From assembly GCA_964606085.1 (NCBI GenBank), contig CAZSFD010000067.1, forward strand, positions 1 to 28,077: a DNA stretch of 28,077 nt. Direction: 5' to 3'. The DNA is from CAIQJJ01 sp964606085. GTDB lineage: Bacteria; Chloroflexota; Anaerolineae; Anaerolineales; UBA4823. The notes below the pieces were generated by a model. It was not told the DNA's origin. It did not search any database and worked only from the letters and a program-made list of their open reading frames with translations. Made by a program: the position numbers and the translations under genes. This document shows positions 1 to 6,970 of this stretch, one piece after another (position 1 is the first letter of the stretch; each line of letters starts with the position of its first letter).

Positions 1-1
1 C

Positions 2-499
2 CTGAATCTTGGCTTTCCAAGCGTCGTTTTTTACCTGATCGCCTACTTACTCACCAACCTGGCCGCCTTTGGCGCGGTGGCCGCCTTCGAGCGTATCACC
101 GGGCGCAACGATTTTGACGCCTATAAGGGTCTCAGCCGCCGCTCGCCCACGCTGGCGTTGGTGCTGCTGGTGGCTTTCCTGTCGCTGTCGGGCATGCCGC
201 CCTTTGGCGGGTTTATTGCCAAAGTGTTCGTCTTCGCCGCCGCCGTGGATGCCGATTTCATATTCCTGGCGGTCATCGGCGTGCTGAACTCCATCGTCGG
301 CCTGTACTACTACCTGACGGTGCTGAAATACATCTACCTCTACCGCCAGGATGACCCCGCCGAAGAGCAAAAGCCATTGCCGTTCTCACGGCCCTACGGC
401 CTGGCGCTGCTCCTGCTGGTGGCTGGGATCATCCTGCTCGGCACCTGGTTTGCCCCCTGGTTCGATTGGTCGCAAAGTGCGGCAATATCTTTGTATTGA
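2..499 (+). CDS. nuoN: NADH-quinone oxidoreductase subunit N, C-terminal part (5' end outside window)
   Basis: This is the C-terminal ~165 residues of a membrane subunit of respiratory complex I, one of the antiporter-like proton-pumping subunits that carries protons across the cytoplasmic membrane during NADH:quinone oxidoreduction. The frame is open from base 2 and ends in TGA at 497-499. Visible features are hydrophobic segments typical of NuoN/NuoM/NuoL, the conserved stretch LSLSGMPPFGGFIAKVFVF, and a following FLAVIGVLNSIVGLYYYL helix. Assignment to N rather than M or L rests on the short C-terminus after GLYYYLTVLKYIYL and on the position as last gene before a terminator, as nuoN often is at the end of a nuo operon. 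The start and upstream nuo genes lie outside the window. Confidence 0.88.
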   Translation: MNLGFPSVVFYLIAYLLTNLAAFGAVAAFERITGRNDFDAYKGLSRRSPTLALVLLVAFLSLSGMPPFGGFIAKVFVFAAAVDADFIFLAVIGVLNSIVGLYYYLTVLKYIYLYRQDDPAEEQKPLPFSRPYGLALLLLVAGIILLGTWFAPWFDWSQSAAISLY

Positions 500-533
500 G
501 GTATTCGCACATTCGATAACCCTCGCAGGCGAG

Positions 534-575
534 ATGGGAAGTTCGGCAGCGCCACTGCCCAACTTCCCATTTTTT
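534..575 (+). terminator. Rho-independent terminator behind nuoN
   Basis: A perfect 10-bp outer stem (ATGGGAAGTT at 534-543 pairing with AACTTCCCAT at 561-570) encloses an inner GGCAG/CTGCC stem and runs straight into a T tract (570-575). It sits 35 bases after the nuoN stop and is a textbook intrinsic terminator on the + strand. Confidence 0.9.
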
Positions 576-618
576 GTTCTCTCTGGCAACCTTGCTCGAC
601 GCCATTCTTAATTCGTCG

Positions 619-641
619 TACAATTGTTCTGATTTGGGAGG
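619..641 (+). promoter_or_regulatory. Possible -10 box and ribosome binding site of the uvrA-like gene
   Basis: TACAAT at 619-624 resembles a -10 hexamer, but no convincing -35 lies at normal spacing. GGGAGG at 636-641 is a strong Shine-Dalgarno sequence five bases before the ATG at 647. It fixes this ATG as the true start over the TTG at 574, which lies inside the terminator T tract. Confidence 0.5.
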
Positions 642-1369
642 CAGCCATGCGTATTCAGATCAAAGGCGCTCACGAACACAACCTGCAAGGGGTGGATGTC
701 GAAATTGGCGACGGCCTGACCGTAGTCACGGGCGTTTCGGGTTCTGGCAAAACGTCCCTGGTCTTCGACACGCTCTATTGCCCTCCACCTGGATTCTGTG
801 CGGCGATTGCGATGGGGCGCGTTTCAAGGATGAAGTGTTGGCAGCAAAGGTAGAAATCGCTGATGGGCAATTTTCGATTGCTGATTTTTTTGCGCTTCCT
901 ATTGCCCAGGTGCGTCAGATTTTTGAGACGGAAACCCGTTTGCCGAAAAACAAACTGGCCGCGGCGCAGCGAATTTTGGCTGCGTTATGCGATATTGGCC
1001 TGGGGTATCTTTCGCTTGGACAACCCTCGCCCACGCTTTCGGGCGGCGAGGCGCAGCGCGTCAAACTGGCGAAGTATCTGGGCCAAAATTCCCTCCACAA
1101 AGAATTGCTCATCCTCGACGAACCATCCACCGGACTGCACCCGCAAGACCTGGCCGGCCTGCTCACCGTCCTCGACCGCCTGACCCGCGGCGGGGCCACC
1201 ATCGTCATCGTCGAACACAACACCGATGTCATCCGCGCCGCCGACTGGGTGGTTGACCTCGGCCCCGCTGCCGGCCCGCACGGCGGCCACCTGCTCTACG
1301 CCGGGCCGCTGGCAGGCCTGGACAATGCCGATTCCCCCACCAGCAAAGCCTTGCGCGCTGAAGGTTTGC

Positions 1370-1421
1370 CAATCCAAAATCAGCAGCCCACAATCAACAA
1401 TCAAAAATCCACAATCAGCAT
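1370..1421 (+). repeat. AT-rich short-repeat insertion (AATC-type) at the module 1/2 linker of the uvrA-like gene
   Basis: An iterated AATCxAAAATC / CAATCAAC pattern, much lower in GC than the surroundings, is read in frame as a Gln/Asn/Ser/Thr-rich linker between the first and second ABC modules. Similar blocks occur at 2838-2889 and 3557-3605. Confidence 0.6.
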
Positions 1422-2837
1422 TTCGCGCGCCCGCGTCCACAACCTGCGCAACGTCTCGGTAGATATTCCCAAGGGCAAGCTGATCGTTGTTACGGGCGTT
1501 TCGGGGTCGGGGAAATCCTCGCTGGTGCATGATGTACTCGAAGCCGAGGCCCGGCGGCGCTTCCTCGAGACGCTCTCGCTCTACGAACGCCAGGGCACCC
1601 ACGAAGGCCCCGAAGCCGACGTGGACGCTGTCTCTGGGCTGGGCGTGGCGCTGACGGTGGGTTCGGGGCGGCTGGTTTATTCGCGGCGGGCCACGGTCGG
1701 CACGGCCACGGAGATCAGCCATCATTTGGCCGTGCTGCTGGCAAGCCTGGGGGAGCGGCGCTGTTTGGAATGCGGCGCGAGCATGGTTCGCAGCGACGAG
1801 TGGCAATGTCCCGCCTGCCACGCCACGGCCCCCCTTGCCGCCCCGCGCCACTTCACGTCATCCACCTACGCCGCCGCCTGCCTGAAGTGCAATGGCGTGG
1901 GCACGCTGCAAATGCCCAATCCAGCCAAGTTGATCATCGCCCCCGCAAAGCCGCTCACCGAAGGGGCCATGTATTCGCCGGGATTCTTCCCCAACGGCTA
2001 CCTCGGCAAGCCCTTCAACGGTGGTTATTACCACGTCCAGGCGTTGGGCCGCCAGTATGGCTTCGACCCGGTCAGCACACCCTGGCAAGAAATCTCCGAC
2101 GAAGCGCAGCAGGCCTTTTTGTTCGGCTCAGACGTGGAACTGACCGTTCACTACGAAAGCCGCAAAGGGTTGACGCGCACCTACCAGGCCCGCTGGCCCG
2201 GCTTCTATGGCCTGATCCGCGATTGGGACGTGGGCGGCACTTACACCGACTCTCGCCCCTGCCCGGCCTGCGGCGGCGCTCGCCTGCGGCCCGAATACCT
2301 GGCCGTGACGCTGGCCGGTAAAAATGTGCATGAGCTTAGCGAAATGACGTTGTCTTCGCTGGAAGCGCATTTTGCCGAAAACTTGCCGTTTAGCGGCGAG
2401 CAACGTCACAGCGTATGGGCCAGCTTGCGCACTATCCGGGAGCGCTTGCATTTCTTGATCCAGGTTGGCCTGGGCTACTTGCACCTCGACCGCGTGGCCG
2501 GAACGCTTTCGGCGGGCGAGGCGCAGCGTATCCGCCTGGCGGGCCTGCTGGGCAGCGGCCTCACCTCACTCACCTTGCTGCTCGACGAACCGACGCGCGG
2601 CCTGCACCCCGCCGAAGTAGACGCCCTCATCGCCGCTCTGGCGCACCTGCGCGACGATGGCAACACCGTCATCGTCGTCGAACACGACCCCCAGGTGATG
2701 GCCGCCGCCGATTGGCTGATTGATGTCGGCCCCGGCGCGGGTCAGCTTGGCGGGCAAATTGTGGCGCAAGGAACACCCCCGGAAGTGGCGAAGGCACAGA
2801 CGTTGACGGGAAGGTGGCTGCGGGGGGAAGGGGCAAG

Positions 2838-2889
2838 GGATCAGGAATCGGGTAACACCCGATTTACGAATCACGAATTACGAATCACG
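2838..2889 (+). repeat. AT-rich short-repeat insertion at the module 2/3 linker of the uvrA-like gene
   Basis: ACGAATCACGAATTACGAAT-type iterations follow a small CGGGT/ACCCG inverted repeat. They are read in frame as a polar linker between ABC modules 2 and 3. Composition differs sharply from the GC-rich flanks. Confidence 0.55.
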
Positions 2890-3556
2890 GGTTGCCGTGC
2901 CAACAACCTCAAAAACCTCACCGTCTCTTTCCCCCTCAATCAACTCGTCGGCGTGTGCGGCGTTTCGGGTTCGGGCAAATCTACGTTGATGATGGATACG
3001 CTCGGCCGCACCCTGGCTCCCAAAAAGCAGACCACCTCGGTGGCCTATGAGCCGGTTGATCCCGGCGAACATGATGCCATCGAAGGTGCGCCAGAACGCG
3101 TGCTGCTGGTGGATCAATCGAAGGCAGGCGTCAGCAGCCCGGCGGGTTTCCTGGGGCTGGTCAAGCCTTTGCAAAGCCTGTTTGCCGAAAGTGACGATGC
3201 CCAGGCCTTGGGAATTACCGAGGAGCAACTGGCGGCGCGCTGCTCGGTCTGCGGCGGCAGCGGCGTGATTACCCTCGATATGGCCTTCCTGCCGGACGTT
3301 CACCAGCCCTGCGAAACCTGCCGCGCCACCGGCTGCGTGGCCGAAGCCTGGCATGTGCGCATCGGCGGCGTGGCCTACCCCGAAGCCTTTGGCCTGACGC
3401 TTGCGCAGGCGCTCGAATTGTTTGGCGAAGATGAACGCCTCAACTGTGCCCTGCAAACCGCCTGCGATGTGGGCCTGGGCTACCTGGTCTTGCGCCAGCC
3501 GGGCTATGCCCTCTCCGGCGGCGAGGCCCAACGCCTGAAAATTGCTGCTGAACTGA

Positions 3557-3605
3557 TGCGAATCCCACAATCAGAAATCAAAAATCAGAAATCAGCAATT
3601 GGAAA
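3557..3605 (+). repeat. AT-rich short-repeat insertion between signature 3 and Walker B 3 of the uvrA-like gene
   Basis: Iterated AATCAGAAATCAAAAATCAG is read in frame as SEIKNQKSAIGN. It falls between the ABC signature (SGGEAQRLKIAAEL) and Walker B (LYILDEPSIG), where UvrA proteins normally carry only a few residues. Confidence 0.6.
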
Positions 3606-3866
3606 TACGCTCTACATCCTCGACGAACCCTCCATCGGTCAGCACCTCGAAGATGTATCCCGCCTGATCGGTGTGCTGCGCCGTCTGGTGGCGGATGGCG
3701 GGAGCGTCATCGTGGTAGATCATCACACCCATTTGCTGGCTGCCTGCGACTGGCTGATCGAGCTTGGCCCGCTCGGCGGGCCAGATGGCGGCTATGTCGT
3801 CGCCGAGGGTACGCCGCCCATTTTCATTCATAGAAGCGCGGGTGAATGCCCGCTATGGTGATTGAC

Positions 3867-4655
3867 ATGAAAACTACAATTTATGGCCCCCAACCTTACA
3901 CACACGAAGAACGCATGGCCCGCGCCCATGCCATTGCTGATCAATTTCGGGCAAAGTTCGCTGTTCTCGCCATCGGGTTGTATGGCTCCCTCGCCCGCGG
4001 CAGCGACGGCCCGTTCAGCGACATCGAAATGTACTGCATCGTCCCTGGCGAGGGCGTGGACACTTCCTACGAATGGTCTGGCGGGCCGTGGAAGGCCGAA
4101 GTGAACGTGCAGAGCCTGGATGTGCTGACCGCCTGGGCCGCCGAGTTCGACGAGTTTTGGCCGCTGACGCACGGCTCATGCGTGAATATCTTGCCGCTGT
4201 ACGATCCGCAAAACCTGTTTGCTGCACTGAAAGAGCAGGTATTCGATCACAATGACGCTGGCTTCGACGAGTTGATCGCCGGCATCATCGTCGGTGAATT
4301 GTACGAATTTCTTGGCAAGATGCGTAACGCCGCGGCCAGCGGAAAGACCGAAAACTTGCCCGCATTGGCGGTGGAGATGGCAAAATACGGCGCGTACCTG
4401 ATCGGCCTGGCAAACCGCACGCTCTACACGTCCTCATCGAGCCTGTTCAGCGAGAGCCTGACCCTGGCAGAGCAGCCCGATGGCTACCAGCCGCTCTGCT
4501 GCCTGGTGATGGCTGGCCGGTTAAGTAATGCCGCCGAAATTGTGGCTGCCGCTGATCACTTCTGGGATGGTATCGAGCGCTGGGCCGCGCAGAAGTCCAT
4601 GCCCATTCACCATGATTTAGCCGATTTGTTGGATGACGATGTCGGGCAAAATTAA
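3867..4655 (+). CDS. Aminoglycoside (kanamycin) nucleotidyltransferase-like protein, ANT(4')-like
   Basis: The predicted 262-residue protein resembles staphylococcal kanamycin nucleotidyltransferase, which adenylylates the 4'-hydroxyl of aminoglycosides using ATP. Shared from memory of that family: HEERM near the N-terminus, GLYGSLARGSDGPFSDIEM (residues 37-55, with the Ser, Arg and metal-binding Asp/Glu), WKAEVN (E78, third acidic ligand), FWPLTHG, GELYEFLGKMRN (E147 at the general-base position) and a C-terminal helical region with FWDGIERW. ATG 3867 is chosen because GGTGA lies five bases upstream and the length then fits the ~253-residue family. In-frame ATGs at 3846 and 3855 would overlap the end of the uvrA-like gene. 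The close spacing suggests co-transcription with that gene. The true substrate is unknown; a chromosomal homologue need not confer resistance. Confidence 0.82.
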   Translation: MKTTIYGPQPYTHEERMARAHAIADQFRAKFAVLAIGLYGSLARGSDGPFSDIEMYCIVPGEGVDTSYEWSGGPWKAEVNVQSLDVLTAWAAEFDEFWPLTHGSCVNILPLYDPQNLFAALKEQVFDHNDAGFDELIAGIIVGELYEFLGKMRNAAASGKTENLPALAVEMAKYGAYLIGLANRTLYTSSSSLFSESLTLAEQPDGYQPLCCLVMAGRLSNAAEIVAAADHFWDGIERWAAQKSMPIHHDLADLLDDDVGQN

Positions 4656-4666
4656 TTTTGCCCGAC
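4641..4666. terminator. Perfect 26-bp palindrome shared by two convergent stop codons
   Basis: GTCGGGCAAAATT (4641-4653) is followed directly by its exact reverse complement (4654-4666). The central TTAA supplies the TAA stops of both convergent genes, so both proteins end in VGQN. It can form a hairpin in both transcripts and may act as a bidirectional terminator or 3'-end barrier. There is no downstream U tract, so termination is uncertain. Confidence 0.6.
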
Positions 4667-5632
4667 CAGCGCTGCTGCCCCCACCAGCCCGGCGTTGGCC
4701 CCGTGCAGGGTTTGAACGATGGGCGGCAGGCGTTGCGCCGTGGCAGGCAGGTAATACTTGGGATCGTGGGCGAAAGCCCGGATCGGCTCCAGGATCAGGT
4801 CGCCAGCCCCAAAAATTACCCCGCCGCCCAGCACCAAAAGGTCGGGGTCGAGCAGGTGGATCAGGTACGATAGGGCTTTGCCGATGTGCCTGCCGGCCTC
4901 CTGCCACACCTTCTGCGACAACGCATCTCCCTGCCGGGCGGCCTGAGCCACATGTGCTGCTGTGATCCCTTCGGGCGTGGCGGCCAACTCGTTGAGCAGT
5001 GATGGCTCCCCTTGGGCAATCAGCCGCCGGGCGTGAGCGGCAATCGCCGGGCCGGAGGCCAACGATTCGAGGCAGCCGGCATGGCCGCAGGCCCCCACCG
5101 GGCCGTTTTCATCCAGCAGCAGGTGACCAATCTCGCCTGCTGCGCCATTCCCGGCGTACACTTGCCCATCGGTCACAATACTGCCGCCAATGCCGGTGCT
5201 GACGGTCATCCAGAACAGGTGGCGCGGCAGGCGGCCATCGGCCAGCGGCCTCTGTCCCCAGCCGAAACGCAGTTCGCCCAGGGCCGCCGCCTGCACATCG
5301 TTGGCCACGCTCACCGGCAGGCCAAAACGCTGCTCGAAATGCTCCTTCAGCCTCACGTTTTGCCAGCCTTGCGACGGGCACAGCAGCAGCACACCGCGCT
5401 CGCGGTCGGTTGGCCCCGGTGCAGCGATGCCGATGCCGCACGCGCCCGCCCCCACCCAGGCGGCGATACTTACCTCGATTTGGGCAAGTGCCGCCGGCAA
5501 GGTTTCGCCGGGATGCCCTTGTGGCGTGGCGAAAGTTTTGGTTTCGAGCAAAATGCCCTGCTGGCTGACCTGGGCGACGCTGATTTTGGTGCCGCCGATG
5601 TCTATGGCGATGATGGTTGCGGATGGGTTCAT
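4652..5632 (-). CDS. ROK family sugar kinase (glucokinase-like)
   Basis: This 326-residue protein belongs to the ROK family (repressors, ORFs, kinases) and, lacking an N-terminal DNA-binding domain, is most likely a cytosolic sugar kinase. Visible are the phosphate-binding DIGGTK (residues 11-16), the catalytic Asp in VANDVQAAALGE (D112), the substrate motif GAAGEIGH (E167, H170) and the zinc-site region GACGHAGCLES (C182, C187). The usual first Cys of the CxCGxxGC triad is Gly180, so the zinc site may be altered. The glycine-rich LVLGGGVI motif is near the C-terminus. ATG 5632 is preferred over an upstream GTG/ATG extension because the conserved domain starts about ten residues in and a TACAAT box ends six bases before it. 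Substrate specificity cannot be read from sequence. Confidence 0.9.
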   Translation of the reverse strand: MNPSATIIAIDIGGTKISVAQVSQQGILLETKTFATPQGHPGETLPAALAQIEVSIAAWVGAGACGIGIAAPGPTDRERGVLLLCPSQGWQNVRLKEHFEQRFGLPVSVANDVQAAALGELRFGWGQRPLADGRLPRHLFWMTVSTGIGGSIVTDGQVYAGNGAAGEIGHLLLDENGPVGACGHAGCLESLASGPAIAAHARRLIAQGEPSLLNELAATPEGITAAHVAQAARQGDALSQKVWQEAGRHIGKALSYLIHLLDPDLLVLGGGVIFGAGDLILEPIRAFAHDPKYYLPATAQRLPPIVQTLHGANAGLVGAAALVGQN

Positions 5633-5653
5633 GGCGCGATTGTAGCATTGTTG
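5630..5653 (-). promoter_or_regulatory. Probable leaderless promoter with extended -10 box (ROK gene)
   Basis: Read on the minus strand, TGCTACAAT (extended -10 form TGnTAnnnT) is followed by CGCGCC and then the ATG. With transcription starting about seven bases past the -10 box, the mRNA would begin at or very near the start codon. No Shine-Dalgarno is present. The same 24-bp block with two mismatches precedes the RNA methyltransferase gene at 18448-18471. Confidence 0.6.
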
Positions 5654-5686
5654 GCGATATGCGCTGACCATTTGCCTGGCTTTGCC

Positions 5687-5767
5687 CGCCGATTGAAATC
5701 GGCGTCTACCCTATCAAACCCGCTTAAGCGGGTTTCTATCGCTTTCAGGCATCGGATTCATCCGATG
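5687..5767. repeat. Three consecutive small palindromes in a divergent intergenic region
   Basis: Three inverted repeats follow one another: CGCCGAT-TGAA-ATCGGCG (5687-5704), the perfect 20-bp palindrome AAACCCGCTTAAGCGGGTTT (5716-5735) and CATCGGAT-TC-ATCCGATG (5750-5767). They lie between the ROK promoter and the start of the next gene. They could be operators, folded mRNA elements or remnants of a palindromic intergenic repeat. Confidence 0.6.
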
Positions 5768-5774
5768 AAAAACA

Positions 5775-6792
5775 ATGACCTGGCCTCCCCTCCTCCTCGC
5801 TGACCCCTCCCCTTGCCTGCGCTTTCTCGTCTTGCGCGATTTGTTTGAGCGCCCGCCGGATGACCCCGAACTGCTCGAACTTGCCCCCTTGCGCGCAAGC
5901 GATCCACTCCTGGCCGCCCAATGTGCTGGCGGTTGGCCGCGCCGGCGGCAGCCGCACCCAGATGACCGCTTTTGCGCTTTCCCGCCTGGGCTACCTGGGT
6001 TTTGATGCCAGTTTCCCACCAGTGGCGCGCGCTGCCGAATTTCTCTTCGCCCAGCAGCGCACCGATGGCTCCTGGCCGCTGGCCGAAGATGTGGCCCTGG
6101 CGGACGGCCTGAGCGAGATGCCCGCCAAAGAGCGCTACACCATGATCCCGCTGCAAACGGCGTTCCCCTTGCGCGGCCTGGCGCTCACCGGCTACACCAG
6201 CGACCCACGCGCCGAACGCGCCTACGAATGGCTGCTGGCGCAGCGCCTGGACGATGGCGCCTGGCCGACGGGTATCGCTGCCGGGGGCGTGTTTGGCTAC
6301 GTAGGCGGATACCGCCGCCTGGCGCACTCGCGTTGGGGCTGCCGTTCCAACACCACCGGCGCGCTGATCTGTTTGGCGCTGCATCCCGAACGGCGCACCA
6401 GCCAGGCCGCCCGCAAAGCGCTCGATCACCTGCTGGGCCGTGAGACGCGCGACGCCTTCGCCCTCGGTCACGAGGTGGCACGCCTGGTGGGGGCCGAAAA
6501 GCCGCGCGGCTTCTTCACCTATTTTGCCCGTTTCGATCTGGCGCTGATCCTCGACCTGTGTGGGCGAGTGGGGGCATCCAAAGATGATCCCCGCGTGGCC
6601 GCTTTGCTGGCTTTCTTGCAAACTTTACCATCTGAATTTGGCCTGTGGCAGTACCCACCGCACCCGCAGATTGCGCGTTGGCTCACGTTTGACCTGCTGC
6701 GTTCGATGGCCCGCCTGGAAGCTGGCGACTGGGTGGGTGAGCAGCCGCGCACGCCGTTTCAGCCGTATCCGAAGCGGGAGCGGCGCTATTAG
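5775..6792 (+). pseudogene. Prenyltransferase/squalene-cyclase repeat protein, frameshifted
   Basis: The reading frame from ATG 5775 gives an N-terminus (PCLRFLVLRDLFERPPDDPELLELAPLRASDPLLAAQ) typical of proteins with prenyltransferase/squalene-oxidase-type alpha-alpha barrel repeats. It then loses register near 5934-5950, after AGGWP. The next frame continues with GGSRTQMTAFALSRLGYLGFD, QQRTDGSWPL, QRLDDGAWPTGI and the rest of the repeats, ending in TAG at 6790-6792. Read through a single-base correction, the protein would be about 338 residues. The DGSWP and DDGAWP stretches resemble the QW motifs of terpene cyclases, but no acidic DxDD cyclase motif is visible, so an actual cyclase activity is doubtful. 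The break may be a sequencing or assembly error, since all remaining codons are intact. Confidence 0.65.
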
Positions 6793-6882
6793 TAGGCCCT
6801 TCGCTTTGCCCAGGGTGACATGCCTTTTTTGCCGTAGACATAGTAATTGGATATATTTAGTCTGAATAATCGTAATAAAGAG

Positions 6883-6888
6883 TATAAT
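6883..6888 (+). promoter_or_regulatory. Candidate -10 box upstream of the beta-helix gene
   Basis: A perfect TATAAT lies in a locally AT-rich stretch (6838-6890), about 82 bases before ATG 6971. No clear -35 hexamer is present at 16-18 bp. The rest of the 178-bp gap between the two genes shows nothing else I can support. Confidence 0.35.
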
Positions 6889-6970
6889 CAACGGCATCTC
6901 ATTGTGCCCGGGATGGCGTCAAAGCCGCTGGGCCCATCTCAATTTCCGTTTCGATATGAGGAAAGACGCT

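Larger units (their letters stand above)
647..3861 (+). pseudogene. UvrA-like ABC ATPase with three ABC modules, broken by an internal deletion and frameshift
   Basis: UvrA family ATPases detect DNA damage in nucleotide excision repair; paralogues are linked to drug resistance. Translation from ATG 647 gives a good UvrA N-terminus with Walker A (GVSGSGKTSLV, about 728-760) up to FDTLY, then leaves frame at about 778-781 and would stop at 853. The remaining ~1,020 codons are open in the next frame, resuming at the LPSTWILC zinc-finger half and running to 3861. Behind the break are signature 1 and Walker B 1 (about 1036-1128), Walker A 2, CxxC pairs, signature 2 (LSAGEAQRIRLA) and Walker B 2 (about 1489-2592), then Walker A 3, signature 3 and Walker B 3 (about 2957-3630). 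Modules 2 and 3 look like ABC-I and ABC-II of a complete UvrA. The first module joins an ABC-I Walker A to an ABC-II tail. I infer an ancestral tandem-duplicated UvrA (four modules, as I recall for Chlamydia) that lost the middle of its first copy. An assembly fault is possible. Confidence 0.8.

Noticed and set aside
574..646. TTG start at 574 that would put the uvrA-like gene in one continuous 1,095-codon frame
   Set aside because: The start lies in the terminator T tract, the first ~70 codons show no UvrA similarity, and the real UvrA N-terminus with a strong Shine-Dalgarno is in another frame from 647.
770..800. Programmed ribosomal frameshift in the uvrA-like gene
   Set aside because: There is no slippery heptamer or downstream pseudoknot, and the domain order shows missing sequence rather than a simple change of frame.
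5012..5803. 263-codon plus-strand frame over the ROK gene
   Set aside because: It is antisense to a clear ROK kinase; its composition and lack of family motifs mark it as a shadow frame of GC-rich DNA.
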